NCBI RefSeq assembly: GCF_041102775.1
Contig: NZ_JBGCUO010000001.1
Location: forward strand, 310,001-374,000
Direction of reading: 5' to 3'
Origin: Alcanivorax sp. REN37
Lineage (GTDB): Bacteria; Pseudomonadota; Gammaproteobacteria; Pseudomonadales; Alcanivoracaceae
Length of the DNA stretch: 64,000 bases
The position numbers and the translations under genes were made by a program. The notes under the pieces were generated by a model. It saw nothing but the letters and a program-made list of their open reading frames with translations, searched no databases and was not told the DNA's origin. Positions 18,617 to 26,802 of the stretch are shown here, piece by piece; position 1 is the stretch's first letter, and the number at the start of each line of letters is the position of its first letter.

Positions 18617-19540
18617 ATGCAGAGTCAACAACGCCAGGAACGCCATCAGCTGGTGATCCGCCAACCGAAGTTCGATCTCGCCGACTCCCCGGTACATTGG
18701 CTGCCGAAGGATGAGTTCGCGAGCCACATGGTCAATGGCATCAACCTGCTGTTGCCGGCCGGCGAACTGTGGTTCTGCCGTGTTTACAACAAAGCGTTGC
18801 CGATGGTGACTGATCCACAGCTGCGCAAGGATGTGGAAGGTTTTATTCGCCAGGAGGCTAACCACGCCCGTGCTCACCGCCAGGCCGAAAAATGGTTGGC
18901 GGATAACGGTTACGACATTGAGCCGGTACTGGACCGCGCTAACTGGCTGTTTGGTCAGGTGCTGGGTGAAGATGCCCTCGGCTACCCGCTGCTGACCCGC
19001 GCCATTGGCACCAAGCGCTGGCTGGTCCTGCGCGTTGGTATCATCGCGGCGATCGAGCACTTCACCGGCATGCTGGGCGACTGGTGCATGAACAGCGATG
19101 GCTGGGATATTGGCGACCCGGTAGTGGCGGACCTGTTCCGTTGGCACCTGGCCGAAGAGGTGGAACACCGCTCGGTGGCGTTTGAACTGTTCGAACACCT
19201 GTGCAAAACCGAATTGGGCTTCTATGTGAGTCGCCAGGCGCTCATGGCCGTGGTGTTCCCGATGTTTATTTACTTGCTGTCTGATGCGGCGCGTGACTTG
19301 GCTGGCCAAGACCCAGATCCGAAGGCACGTAAGATCGCCCGCATGTCGATAGTGCGGATGGTGTTCGAGATGGAGCGCAACGGCCGCAGTCGCGATACGC
19401 TGCCGAAGTTTTCCATGCTGGTGCGTCGCACCCTGCGCTGGGCGGCTCCGAGCTTCCATCCGGAGCCGGAAGGCGACACTGAACAGGCGCTGGCCTACAT
19501 TGCCCGCTCGCCGTCAGCCCAGGCCGGCACCATCCACTGA
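18617..19540 (+). CDS. Predicted metal-dependent hydrolase (PF10118 type)
   Basis: 307 residues from ATG 18617, chosen because GAAGGA stands 7 nt before it; the GTG at 18602 lacks a site. Ferritin-like Glu/His pairs include FIRQEANHARAHRQAE (about 80-95), IIAAIEHFTGML and RWHLAEEVEHRSVAFEL. These EXXH-type repeats define COG3687, a predicted di-metal helical protein family common in Alcanivorax, Pseudomonas and Mycobacterium. It follows the hydrolase after 39 nt, so co-transcription is likely. The reaction is unknown; an oxygenase-like role in lipid modification is only a guess. Confidence 0.8.
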   Translation: MQSQQRQERHQLVIRQPKFDLADSPVHWLPKDEFASHMVNGINLLLPAGELWFCRVYNKALPMVTDPQLRKDVEGFIRQEANHARAHRQAEKWLADNGYDIEPVLDRANWLFGQVLGEDALGYPLLTRAIGTKRWLVLRVGIIAAIEHFTGMLGDWCMNSDGWDIGDPVVADLFRWHLAEEVEHRSVAFELFEHLCKTELGFYVSRQALMAVVFPMFIYLLSDAARDLAGQDPDPKARKIARMSIVRMVFEMERNGRSRDTLPKFSMLVRRTLRWAAPSFHPEPEGDTEQALAYIARSPSAQAGTIH

Positions 19541-19558
19541 TGCCGCCGGCGCTTGGCC

Positions 19559-20311
19559 TCAGGTCAGGCGCCGTACCACTCCCAGCGGTAGCAGCCGCAA
19601 TGCCAGCCCAATCACACCCCAAGGCCAGCGCGGGATGCTGGCCTTGGCCACGCCCCGCTCGATTGCCGCGGCCAGCGCCCGACAACCCTGCTCACGATCG
19701 ACGATGAAGGGTGCATGTTTCAGGCGCGCATTGATGTCTGTGCGGATATAGCCAGGGAACAGCGTGGTAACCCGAATGGGCGTGTCCCATAGCTCCGACC
19801 GGATGCCTTCTGCCAGCGTCGCCACGGCCGCTTTACTGGCGGCGTAGGCGGTGGTGGCACCCGCCATGCCTCGATACGCTGTGACCGATGAGATCACCAC
19901 CAGATGCCCCTGATTTTGGGCGCGGAACTGCTGCACCGCCGCCTCGCACTGCGCCAGCGCGGCGGTGAAGTTGGTGTTCACCGTGGCCAAGTTGGCGCTG
20001 AAACCGCCGCTGCCAATCGGCGCCCCCTTGCCGATGCCTGCGTTGACGATGACCCGGTCGAGGCCGCCGAGTGCATCGCTGAGCTGCTTGAACACGTCGA
20101 ACACCGCGCCGTGGTCGGTGACATCCAGTTCCGCGATGACCACCCGGCAGTGCGGGTAGCGCGCCCGTAGCGCGTCACGCAGTGCTTCCAATCGGTCCAG
20201 CCGTCGCGCGCACAGGGCTAGTTGGTGGCCGCGGGCGGCAAACTCCCACGCCAAGCCCTCGCCGAGCCCGCTGCTGGCGCCGGTGATCAGTGTCCGTGTG
20301 GTATGGCTCAT
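19559..20311 (-). CDS. SDR-family oxidoreductase
   Basis: 250 residues starting MSHTTRTLITGASSGLGEGL at 20311, with AAGGAGA 6 nt upstream. The cofactor loop is TGASSGLG, the VNAGIGKG motif replaces NNAG, and catalytic Ser-Tyr-Lys appear in VISSVTAYRG and YAASKAAVA. The C-terminal end (WGVIGLALRLLPLGVVRRLT) is hydrophobic, suggesting membrane attachment as in DltE/YbbO-like SDRs that reduce long-chain aldehydes or acyl chains. It is convergent with the metal-dependent hydrolase and divergent from the LysR regulator, which may control it. Confidence 0.85.
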   Translation of the reverse strand: MSHTTRTLITGASSGLGEGLAWEFAARGHQLALCARRLDRLEALRDALRARYPHCRVVIAELDVTDHGAVFDVFKQLSDALGGLDRVIVNAGIGKGAPIGSGGFSANLATVNTNFTAALAQCEAAVQQFRAQNQGHLVVISSVTAYRGMAGATTAYAASKAAVATLAEGIRSELWDTPIRVTTLFPGYIRTDINARLKHAPFIVDREQGCRALAAAIERGVAKASIPRWPWGVIGLALRLLPLGVVRRLT

Positions 20312-20404
20312 GACGACTCTCCTTGGCGGTCCCGACCGATCGTTGCAAGCCGGTGGTGGCTGTGACAACGTGCTGCACGCTGTGCATGGAGCGGGCTTGC
20401 GACT

Positions 20405-21316
20405 ATGAAAAAACTGAATATCGGTAACATCGACCTGAATTTGTTCGTGGTGTTCGAAGCAATCTATCGCGAACGCTCGATCACCCGTGCTGCCAGCCTG
20501 CTCAGTCTCAGCCAGCCTGCGGTCAGTCATGCACTGGCGCGGCTGCGCGATCGCCTCGACGACGTGCTGTTCGTGCGTCGCGGCCATGACATGGTGCCCA
20601 CACCCCGAGCGCGGGAGCTGATCGGGCCGGTGCGCGAGGCGTTGCACGGCTTGCAGGGCTGTCTAGCGGGCATGGGCGGCTTCGAGCCGGCCCAGGCGCG
20701 GCGCACCTTCGTGCTGGGCCTGCGCAGCGGGCTGGAAGCTTACATCCTGCCGCAGCTGATGCAGGTGGTCACCCGCGAAGCGCCGGGCGTGGATGTGCAG
20801 ACGCTGTCGGTCAGCCGGCGCGACCTGCCTTCCACCTTGCTGGCGGGGCGGCTGGACCTTGCTATCGATGTGCAGCTGCCAGTGGATTCCCGCATCGGCC
20901 AGCAACACCTGATGGATGCGCCCCTGAGCTTGGTGATGCGCGCTGATCATCCGCTGGCAGCGAAACAGGTGCTGACGCTGGGAGATTATCTTGGTGCGCG
21001 CCATGTACTGGTGTCGTCGCGTCGGCGCGGACCCGGGCTGGAGGATTTCGGTCTGGCCCAAGCCGGCCACCATCGCACCATCGCTTTGCGCTGCCAACAT
21101 CATCAGTCGGCCATGGCAACACTCACCACCACCGACCTACTGCTTACCCTGCCGCGGATGCTGGCGCTGCAACAACCGCCGCCGGGGTTGGTGGTGCGAG
21201 AGCTACCGCTGGCGCTGCCACCGTTATCGCTGTATCTGTACTGGCACCAGGAGCACAGCGCAGATCCGGCGCTGGCCTGGCTACGCAGCCGGATGCCGGT
21301 GATGCCGCGTCGATGA
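20405..21316 (+). CDS. LysR-family transcriptional regulator
   Basis: 303 residues. The N-terminal winged helix (DLNLFVVFEAIYRERSITRAASLLSLSQPAVSHALARLR, about 11-50) is followed by the effector-binding domain (about 95-295). The LNLFVVF and PAVSHALARLRD phrasing resembles the NodD/LeuO/PcpR group. It is divergent from the SDR gene with 93 nt between, the usual LysR-target geometry, so that SDR is the most likely target. The start ATG 20405 has little Shine-Dalgarno support. The effector is unknown. Confidence 0.88.
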   Translation: MKKLNIGNIDLNLFVVFEAIYRERSITRAASLLSLSQPAVSHALARLRDRLDDVLFVRRGHDMVPTPRARELIGPVREALHGLQGCLAGMGGFEPAQARRTFVLGLRSGLEAYILPQLMQVVTREAPGVDVQTLSVSRRDLPSTLLAGRLDLAIDVQLPVDSRIGQQHLMDAPLSLVMRADHPLAAKQVLTLGDYLGARHVLVSSRRRGPGLEDFGLAQAGHHRTIALRCQHHQSAMATLTTTDLLLTLPRMLALQQPPPGLVVRELPLALPPLSLYLYWHQEHSADPALAWLRSRMPVMPRR

Positions 21317-21333
21317 AAACAGAAAACGCAGAC

Positions 21334-21365
21334 ATAAAAAATGCCGCGATTGCGGCATTTTTTAT
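21334..21365. terminator. Bidirectional terminator
   Basis: 14-bp perfect stem (21334-21347 with 21352-21365) with A6/T6 flanks inside the arms. It ends lysR on plus and the monooxygenase on minus. Confidence 0.92.
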
Positions 21366-21374
21366 GGTTCCGGA

Positions 21375-22967
21375 TCAGGCTGGTGCGTCGGCCGGGTTAG
21401 GCTTCGATGCCGCCGCTTTTTTCGCGGCCGGCGCCTTCTTTGCCCTCGGTTTGGCCGGGGCCTTCTTGGCGGCAGCCGGCGCTGCGTCCTGCTGGGCTGG
21501 TGCCGCTTTCTTTAACGCCGGGCGAGGATTGGAAAACTCCATGGCGCCGTCATCGATCTTGCTCAAGCGCATGGAGGCCAGGTCCACCGCATAGGTCTGG
21601 CTTACTTGCCAAGGCGCGCGGTCACCCTGCTTTGGCATCAGCGCGCGGGCACGTTGTACGTAGCCGGAGTCCATGTCGATGAACGGGCGAGTATTGAGAC
21701 CGGCGGGGGTGCGCGGGGTGGCCACTTTCTTGTCGATTTCTTCCATGTAGTTGAGCAGACGGCACACGTACTCGGCGCTGATATCGGCTTTCAGGGTCCA
21801 GGAAGAGTTGGTGTAACCGAACACCATGGCGGCGTTGGGCAGATCGCTGAACATCAGACCCTTGTACGCCACTGCATTGAGCAGGTCGTAGGGCTTGTCG
21901 TCCAACGTCAGCTCGGCGCCGCCAAGGATTTGAACCTGCAAACCGGTGGCGGTGATGATGATGTCCGCGTCCAGCTGCTGGCCGGATTTCAGCAAAATGC
22001 CGTTTTCGTTGAAGGTCTCGATGTGGTCGGTAACGATCTGCGCTTGGCCCTTGCGCAGCACCTTGAACAGGTCGCCGTTCGGCACCGCGCACAGGCGCTC
22101 ATCCCACGGGTTGTACTTGGGATCAAAGTGGGTCATGTCGAATTCTTTGCCGACCTGCAGTTCGACCTGCTTCATCAGCAGTTTGCGCATCAGTTTCGGC
22201 TGCATCTTCGATAGCCGGTAGACCGCCATTTGCAGGCCCACGTTGCGGGCACGGGCGAGGCGGTACACCACTGATTCCGGCAGGAATTTGCGCAATGCGA
22301 TGGAGATGTGATCGCTTTCCGGCACCGATGCCACGTAGGACGGCGAGCGCTGCAGCATGGTCACGTCAGCGCCGCCCTGGGCCAGCGCTGGCACCAGCGT
22401 CACGGCAGTGGCGCCACTGCCGATGATGATGACTTTCTTGCCTTGGTAGTCCAGGTCTTCCGGCCACAGCTGCGGGTGGACGATCTGACCTTTAAAGCTG
22501 TCGCGGCCGGGGAATTCAGGGGTGTAACCGGCTTCATAGCGATAGTAGCCGGTGCAGTTGACGACGAAGCGCGCGGAAAAGGTGGTGGACTTGCCTTCGT
22601 GTTCGGCAGTCACTTCCCACAGACCTTCAGCGGAGTTCCAGTTGCTGCGCAGCACACGGTGGTTGAAGTGGATGTGCTTGCGCACGCCGTATTCATCCGC
22701 GGTGTCGTTGATGTACTGGCGGATCGACGGGCCATCGGCAATGGCTTTGTCGCTGGTCCACGGGCGGAACGAGTAGCCGAGAGTGAACATGTCGGAATCG
22801 GAACGGATGCCCGGGTAACGGAACAGGTCCCAGGTGCCGCCGATGGCATCGCGCCCTTCGAGGATGGCGTAGCGCTTGTCGGGGCATTCGCGCGTCAGAT
22901 GGCAAGCCATGCCGATACCGGACAGGCCGGCGCCAATGATCAGGACGTCAAGTTGTTGTTTGGACAT
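21375..22967 (-). CDS. almA: AlmA-like flavin-containing monooxygenase
   Basis: 530 residues. The FAD-binding GAGLSGIG is near residues 12-19, the exact Baeyer-Villiger fingerprint FKGQIVHPQLWP at about 158-169, and a second dinucleotide motif GSGATA near 187. It uses FAD and NADPH to insert oxygen. AlmA proteins of Acinetobacter and Alcanivorax are linked to long-chain alkane oxidation; closely related BVMOs act on ketones, so the symbol is provisional. The last 45 or so residues are a low-complexity Lys/Ala/Pro tail (e.g. KKAPAKPRAKKAPAAKK), unusual for the family. A motif upstream (23085-23100) is shared with the START/hydrolase control region. Confidence 0.82.
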   Translation of the reverse strand: MSKQQLDVLIIGAGLSGIGMACHLTRECPDKRYAILEGRDAIGGTWDLFRYPGIRSDSDMFTLGYSFRPWTSDKAIADGPSIRQYINDTADEYGVRKHIHFNHRVLRSNWNSAEGLWEVTAEHEGKSTTFSARFVVNCTGYYRYEAGYTPEFPGRDSFKGQIVHPQLWPEDLDYQGKKVIIIGSGATAVTLVPALAQGGADVTMLQRSPSYVASVPESDHISIALRKFLPESVVYRLARARNVGLQMAVYRLSKMQPKLMRKLLMKQVELQVGKEFDMTHFDPKYNPWDERLCAVPNGDLFKVLRKGQAQIVTDHIETFNENGILLKSGQQLDADIIITATGLQVQILGGAELTLDDKPYDLLNAVAYKGLMFSDLPNAAMVFGYTNSSWTLKADISAEYVCRLLNYMEEIDKKVATPRTPAGLNTRPFIDMDSGYVQRARALMPKQGDRAPWQVSQTYAVDLASMRLSKIDDGAMEFSNPRPALKKAAPAQQDAAPAAAKKAPAKPRAKKAPAAKKAAASKPNPADAPA

Positions 22968-23084
22968 AGCTGCGCTCTCGGTCAGTAGGCAGATACAGGA
23001 GACGCATCATGGCTGCGGACGATCTGCCGCGCCGGCACTCCTGCACTGGGTCAGGGACACCCAGGATTGGAGCCAATTTAACCT

Positions 23085-23100
23085 TTACATTGTCCAATGG
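23085..23100. promoter_or_regulatory. Sequence motif shared with the 17550 control region
   Basis: TTACATTGTCCAATGG at 23085-23100 matches TTACATTGCCTAATGG at 17554-17569 in 14 of 16 positions. It lies 118 nt upstream of the monooxygenase start. The remainder of 22968-23268 shows only a hairpin at 23232-23260. Confidence 0.45.
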
Positions 23101-23231
23101 CATGGCTTTATCGCCGCATCTGACATGCCATGTGGTCAAGATTGAAGAAAGATTGTCAGACAGTAGAAGGCGCAGTGTTCGGAGGGGTATAGGCGGGTGG
23201 GGGGCTGGCTGGGTGCTGGGGCGAAGAATCG

Positions 23232-23260
23232 CCCTGAGCGCCGGTAAACCGGCGCCAGGG
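23232..23260 (-). terminator. Hairpin after speE
   Basis: GC-rich inverted repeat centred on GCGCCGG/CCGGCGC and extended by CCTG/CAGG-type flanks, 9 nt after the speE stop. The following minus-strand bases are only weakly T-rich, so terminator strength is uncertain. Confidence 0.5.
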
Positions 23261-23268
23261 CGGTGTCG

Positions 23269-24120
23269 TCATGCCAAGGCTTTGCGCATGAAGGGTGGCA
23301 GTACCAGCGCACTGCGGTGGGCATCCGCAGTGTAGTAGAGGGTTTCGAACGGTTTTGCCGCCGCCGCCTCTTCGCGGAAGTGCGTCACGTCCACGCCCTT
23401 GCCAGCCATGGTGCAGCTCCACCAGCCGCTCGGGTAGCACGGCTGCGGGAATGGCAGCGTCTGCGTGCTGGTGAAGCCCGCTTCGCGCATGTTCAGGTGC
23501 AGGTCGCGGATGATGGTATCGCTGTGCAGCAGCGGTGATTCGCTCTGTTGCACAATGATGCCGCCGTCGCGCAGCACGCGGTGGCAGTCACGGAAGAAGT
23601 CGGCTTTGAACAACCCTTCCGCCGGGCCCACCGGGTCGGTGGAGTCGACGATGATGACGTCGATGCTGCCGGCTTCGCATTCCTGCATCCATTTCACGCC
23701 GTCGATGAACAGCAGTTCAGCGCGCGGGTCATCATTGGATTCGCACAGCTCTGGGAAGTACTTCTCCGACAGGCGCGTCACCATCTCGTCGATGTCGATC
23801 TGGGTGGCCTGCTCTACACCCGGATGGCGCAGCACTTCGCGCAGGGTGCCGCAGTCGCCGCCGCCGATGATCACCACCCGCTTGGGTGCGGCGTGGGTGA
23901 ACAGCACCGGATGCGACATCATCTCGTGATAAAGGAAGTTGTCGCGGCTGGTGACCATGGTGGCGCCGTCAATGGTCATCAGGTAGCCGAACGTGTCGGT
24001 GTCCCACATTTCAATGTGCTGGTAGGGCGTCTGCACCTCTTCCAGCTTGCCTTTCAGGCGCAGGCCGAACGCCGTGCCGGCGCTGTCAAAGTGCTCAATA
24101 AACCAAGGGGTCTGGGACAT
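23269..24120 (-). CDS. speE: Spermidine synthase SpeE
   Basis: 283 residues from ATG 24120 (MSQTPWFIEHFDSAGTAFGL), with GAGGA upstream; the longer frame is not needed. The fold is a Rossmann-like aminopropyltransferase with the decarboxylated-SAM loop VVIIGGGDCGTLREVL (about 82-97), the DIDEMV acidic site and the catalytic Asp region VIIVDSTDPVGPAEGLF (about 152-168). It transfers an aminopropyl group to putrescine in the cytoplasm. The arginine decarboxylase gene speA lies 5 kb downstream on the other strand, with the GTPase operon between. No speD was seen in this window. Confidence 0.93.
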   Translation of the reverse strand: MSQTPWFIEHFDSAGTAFGLRLKGKLEEVQTPYQHIEMWDTDTFGYLMTIDGATMVTSRDNFLYHEMMSHPVLFTHAAPKRVVIIGGGDCGTLREVLRHPGVEQATQIDIDEMVTRLSEKYFPELCESNDDPRAELLFIDGVKWMQECEAGSIDVIIVDSTDPVGPAEGLFKADFFRDCHRVLRDGGIIVQQSESPLLHSDTIIRDLHLNMREAGFTSTQTLPFPQPCYPSGWWSCTMAGKGVDVTHFREEAAAAKPFETLYYTADAHRSALVLPPFMRKALA

Positions 24121-24302
24121 CGGATCGCATCCTCGTCGAGGCGGTGAAGAGACAACGGCGCGCATTCTAGCGTGCTCATCCCACTGCTCCCACTCCCATC
24201 GTCCCAAGCTAAGAAGAAAATATGGGACAAAATGCCATCATCCTGATGCCGCTAGATTTGTGTGCCTATTCAAGTTCTGAGGGAATGGCACCCAATGCAG
24301 TG

Positions 24303-24330
24303 TGGACGGCAGAAAAAGATAGCGTATAAG
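24303..24330 (+). promoter_or_regulatory. Promoter for the GTPase-Roadblock operon
   Basis: TGGACG (24303-24308), a 16-nt spacer, then TATAAG (24325-24330), 65 nt before the first ATG. The stretch 24240-24360 is distinctly AT-richer than its neighbours. No operator repeat was recognised. Confidence 0.4.
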
Positions 24331-24395
24331 TATGAGTCGGTGTTTAATGATTTATCACTAGCCGCTGTCGGCCAAAGAGTACAGGAATCATAGGA

Positions 24396-25406
24396 ATGGG
24401 TGGGGACGGGGCCATCGGACTGGGAATAACCGGGTTGTCGGAGCATGACAGCCTGATTCTCCGGTCGTTGCTGAGCATTCTCGAGCTGAACCAATCACAG
24501 CGCTGGGAGCTGGTGGATGCGGCCCACTGCGACATTCTGCTGATGGCAGTTGGGCACCCGGCTTTTGGCGCCACGGCGGCTTTGGCGGCCAACCAGCGCC
24601 CGGTACTGGTCGGCTTCGGTGAGTGCGAGGACGAGCCGGCCCGCAAAGTGTTCATGCTGCCGTCGCCGCTGCGTTCACGTTCATTGCTGACAGTGCTGGA
24701 TCGCGCCCGAGCAGCGCTGGCCGGCGTAGCAGACCAAGTTGATGCCGAGTCGGTGGTGGTGGCGCCGCCGCCCGTCGCCGCAGCGGCTGCGCCGCCGGTG
24801 GTGCCGGTGGCATCAAGCCAGGCGCCGCTGCTGTCCGAGCACTGGCCGGCGCGCTACCAACTGTCCAGCAGCCAGGCGCGGCTGGCGGTGGACCGGGAAG
24901 CTGGGACCGCACTGGTGTCCGGTGACAAGGGTGATTTATTCAACCTGTTGCGCGCCTTTGTGTCTGGGCGCTGTCAGCCGGAAGCAGTGGCACGGTCGCT
25001 GGACTGGAGCAACGCCACACCGCTGTCCGACCTGTTGTGGCCAGCGGCGGCGGCCGGTTTGGTGCTGCATCCGGAAGGCATCGACCGTTACCGACAAGCG
25101 GCGCTACAGCTGCGGCGCTGGCCGGGCCGCGCGGCGCTGCAATGCCACAGCGGTTATGGGCGCCTGTGTGCGGCCTTGAGCCGTCGCGCAATGCCGGTGC
25201 AGGCGCTGGTGGCCCATACCGGGGTGGCAGAAGAAGTGGCCTGGCCTTTCGTTGCCGCCGCTGAAGTGCAAGGGCTGCTGCAGATCGTGGACATGCCGGC
25301 CCCGGCGCCCGATGCAGCGCCGCAAGAGCCGGAAGAGCGCCGCCAGAAGGCCGGCATCTTCCAACGTATCCGCCAGCGTTTGGGGCTGGGGAAGGAACGG
25401 GAGTAA
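24396..25406 (+). CDS. Receiver-like hypothetical protein of the GTPase operon
   Basis: 336 residues, not assigned to a named family by eye. Residues 1-115 alternate strands and helices like a response-regulator receiver (IGLGITGLSEHD, CDILLMAVGHP, RPVLVGFGE, FMLPSPLRSRSLLTVLDRA), but the phosphoacceptor position is not clearly Asp-centred, so it is probably a pseudo-receiver. Residues 118-145 form an Ala/Pro/Val linker. The rest (YQLSSSQARLAVDREAGTAL onward) is a helical domain of unknown type, with a basic tail (RIRQRLGLGKERE). It is the first gene of a tight operon: the GTPase starts 3 nt later. Adaptor or scaffold for the GTPase is an inference from position. Confidence 0.7.
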   Translation: MGGDGAIGLGITGLSEHDSLILRSLLSILELNQSQRWELVDAAHCDILLMAVGHPAFGATAALAANQRPVLVGFGECEDEPARKVFMLPSPLRSRSLLTVLDRARAALAGVADQVDAESVVVAPPPVAAAAAPPVVPVASSQAPLLSEHWPARYQLSSSQARLAVDREAGTALVSGDKGDLFNLLRAFVSGRCQPEAVARSLDWSNATPLSDLLWPAAAAGLVLHPEGIDRYRQAALQLRRWPGRAALQCHSGYGRLCAALSRRAMPVQALVAHTGVAEEVAWPFVAAAEVQGLLQIVDMPAPAPDAAPQEPEERRQKAGIFQRIRQRLGLGKERE

Positions 25407-25409
25407 GGC

Positions 25410-25937
25410 GTGACGGGGGAACTCAAATTCATCTTCACCGGCACTCCGGGGGTGGGCAAGACCACGGCAATACGCGCGGTCAGCGACACAGTGCCGGTCA
25501 GTACGGATGTACTGGCCACCGACGAGTTGGCAGCAATCAAAAGCCATACCACGGCGGCCTTGGATTTCGGCGAATTGCGTCTGGAAAACGGGGATCTGGT
25601 GCGTTTATACGGCACCCCCGGCCAGGAGCGGTTCGAGTTCATGTGGGACATCCTCGCCGAGGGTGCCCTGGGGTTGGTGGTGCTGGTGGACCACAGCCGG
25701 CCGCAGGCGGTGCAAGACATGTGCCTGTACCTGGACAGCTTCAAGCAACTGGTGGCGCGCACCGGTGCGGTGGTGGCGGTGACCCGTCACCCGCAGCCAG
25801 ACACGGCGGCGCTGACCGACTACCAGGACGCGCTGGAAGCGCGTGGGCTGTGCCTGCCGGTGCTGGCAGTGGATATCCGCCAGGCAGAGGACGTGCGGCT
25901 GTTGCTGGATGTGCTGATGACCACCGCTGAGTACTGA
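25410..25937 (+). CDS. Small Ras-like GTPase (COG2229/MglA-like)
   Basis: 175 residues, one GTPase domain, starting at GTG 25410. The P-loop is GTPGVGKTT (11-19), the switch I Thr region KSHTTAALDFG (44-54), and switch II YGTPGQERFEF (67-77), where the usual DxxG Asp is replaced by G-T-P-G as in the COG2229 family. The base-specifying NKxD motif is not recognisable; VAVTRHPQPD stands in its place (about 121-130), so nucleotide preference is uncertain. Bacterial relatives work with Roadblock/LC7 partners, e.g. MglA-MglB polarity control. Two Roadblock-like genes follow at 10 and 24 nt, which supports a GTPase/GAP-type switch here. Confidence 0.85.
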   Translation: MTGELKFIFTGTPGVGKTTAIRAVSDTVPVSTDVLATDELAAIKSHTTAALDFGELRLENGDLVRLYGTPGQERFEFMWDILAEGALGLVVLVDHSRPQAVQDMCLYLDSFKQLVARTGAVVAVTRHPQPDTAALTDYQDALEARGLCLPVLAVDIRQAEDVRLLLDVLMTTAEY

Positions 25938-25947
25938 TGGGGACACG

Positions 25948-26340
25948 ATGAACATTGCCATTGCGCATATGGAAAAAATGCGGGAAGCGGAACGGCTGAT
26001 GGCCGACACCTGCCGCGATACCGACGGCGTGTACGGCATGCTGCTGTGCACCTCCGACGGCCAAGCCCAAGCCACTTACATCGAGCGTCAGGAACAGGGC
26101 GGCCGCCTGAGTGCCATGTCCAGTTCGCTGCTGGCGCTGGCTGAAACCATCGCTCGGGAGACACGCCAGCAACAATGCCGTTACGTGATTCTCGACAACA
26201 CCGACGGCTTCGTGGTCAGCCTGCGGGTGGATAGCCGCCTGACACTGACCTGCCTCGGCAATCAACGCATCAATCTCGGCATGTTGCTGTCGACCAGCAA
26301 GATGACCGCTGAACGACTTCAACAACTGATTCACCAATAA
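25948..26340 (+). CDS. Roadblock/LC7-like protein A
   Basis: 130 residues with the alternating helix-strand layout of Roadblock/LC7 domains: an N-terminal helix MREAERLMADTCRDTDGV, strands YGMLLCTSDG and QATYI, a central helix LSAMSSSLLALAETIARE, strands RYVILDNTDGFVVSLRV and LTLTCLGN, and a last helix KMTAERLQQLIHQ. Such proteins dimerise and bind small GTPases or act as their GAPs. It lies 10 nt after the GTPase stop. The assignment is by pattern and context; sequence identity to MglB is evidently low. Confidence 0.72.
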   Translation: MNIAIAHMEKMREAERLMADTCRDTDGVYGMLLCTSDGQAQATYIERQEQGGRLSAMSSSLLALAETIARETRQQQCRYVILDNTDGFVVSLRVDSRLTLTCLGNQRINLGMLLSTSKMTAERLQQLIHQ

Positions 26341-26364
26341 GCTCAACCTCAAGGGGAAGAAACC

Positions 26365-26772
26365 ATGACATCACTGGAAGAAATCTGTAAATCACTGGTC
26401 GACGACGTGAACGACGCACTGGGCGCGGCGGTGGTGGACGTGTCCTCCGGCCTGCTGCTGGCGGTGTACCACAACGTGCCCTACTTCACCCAAACCTACC
26501 TCGATGCTGTAGCGGCAGCGGCGGTGGACATGTTCCGCGGCAAGACCATCAGCACCGTGGAAAAACTGCTGTCCGGTCAGCGTGGCCATCAGGTCACCAA
26601 CATGATCAAGGAAGTGCAGATGACCACCGAACGCACTTACCACTTCATGATCGTGATGCCGGACAAACCCAACTCCATGCTGGTGCTGATTACTGGGCGT
26701 AAAGCCAACCTTGGCATGGGCTGGGCCGCAGTACGTGGTGCGGTGCCGCGCATTTCGCCGCTGTGCCCGTAA
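26365..26772 (+). CDS. Roadblock/LC7-like protein B
   Basis: 135 residues, same fold type as the preceding gene product: helix LEEICKSLVDDVNDAL, strands GAAVVDVSSGLLLAVY, helix TYLDAVAAAAVDMFRGK, strands KEVQMTTERTYHFMIVMP and SMLVLITGRKANLGMG. The RTYHFMIVMPDKPNSMLVLIT portion is a good Roadblock core. AAGGGGAAG precedes the ATG. Two different Roadblock paralogues after one GTPase suggest a heterodimer or two distinct partners. They are diverged, so this is not a recent duplication. Confidence 0.72.
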   Translation: MTSLEEICKSLVDDVNDALGAAVVDVSSGLLLAVYHNVPYFTQTYLDAVAAAAVDMFRGKTISTVEKLLSGQRGHQVTNMIKEVQMTTERTYHFMIVMPDKPNSMLVLITGRKANLGMGWAAVRGAVPRISPLCP

Positions 26773-26802
26773 TCACCCATTGAACGGATAGGGAGCGCGG
26801 CC

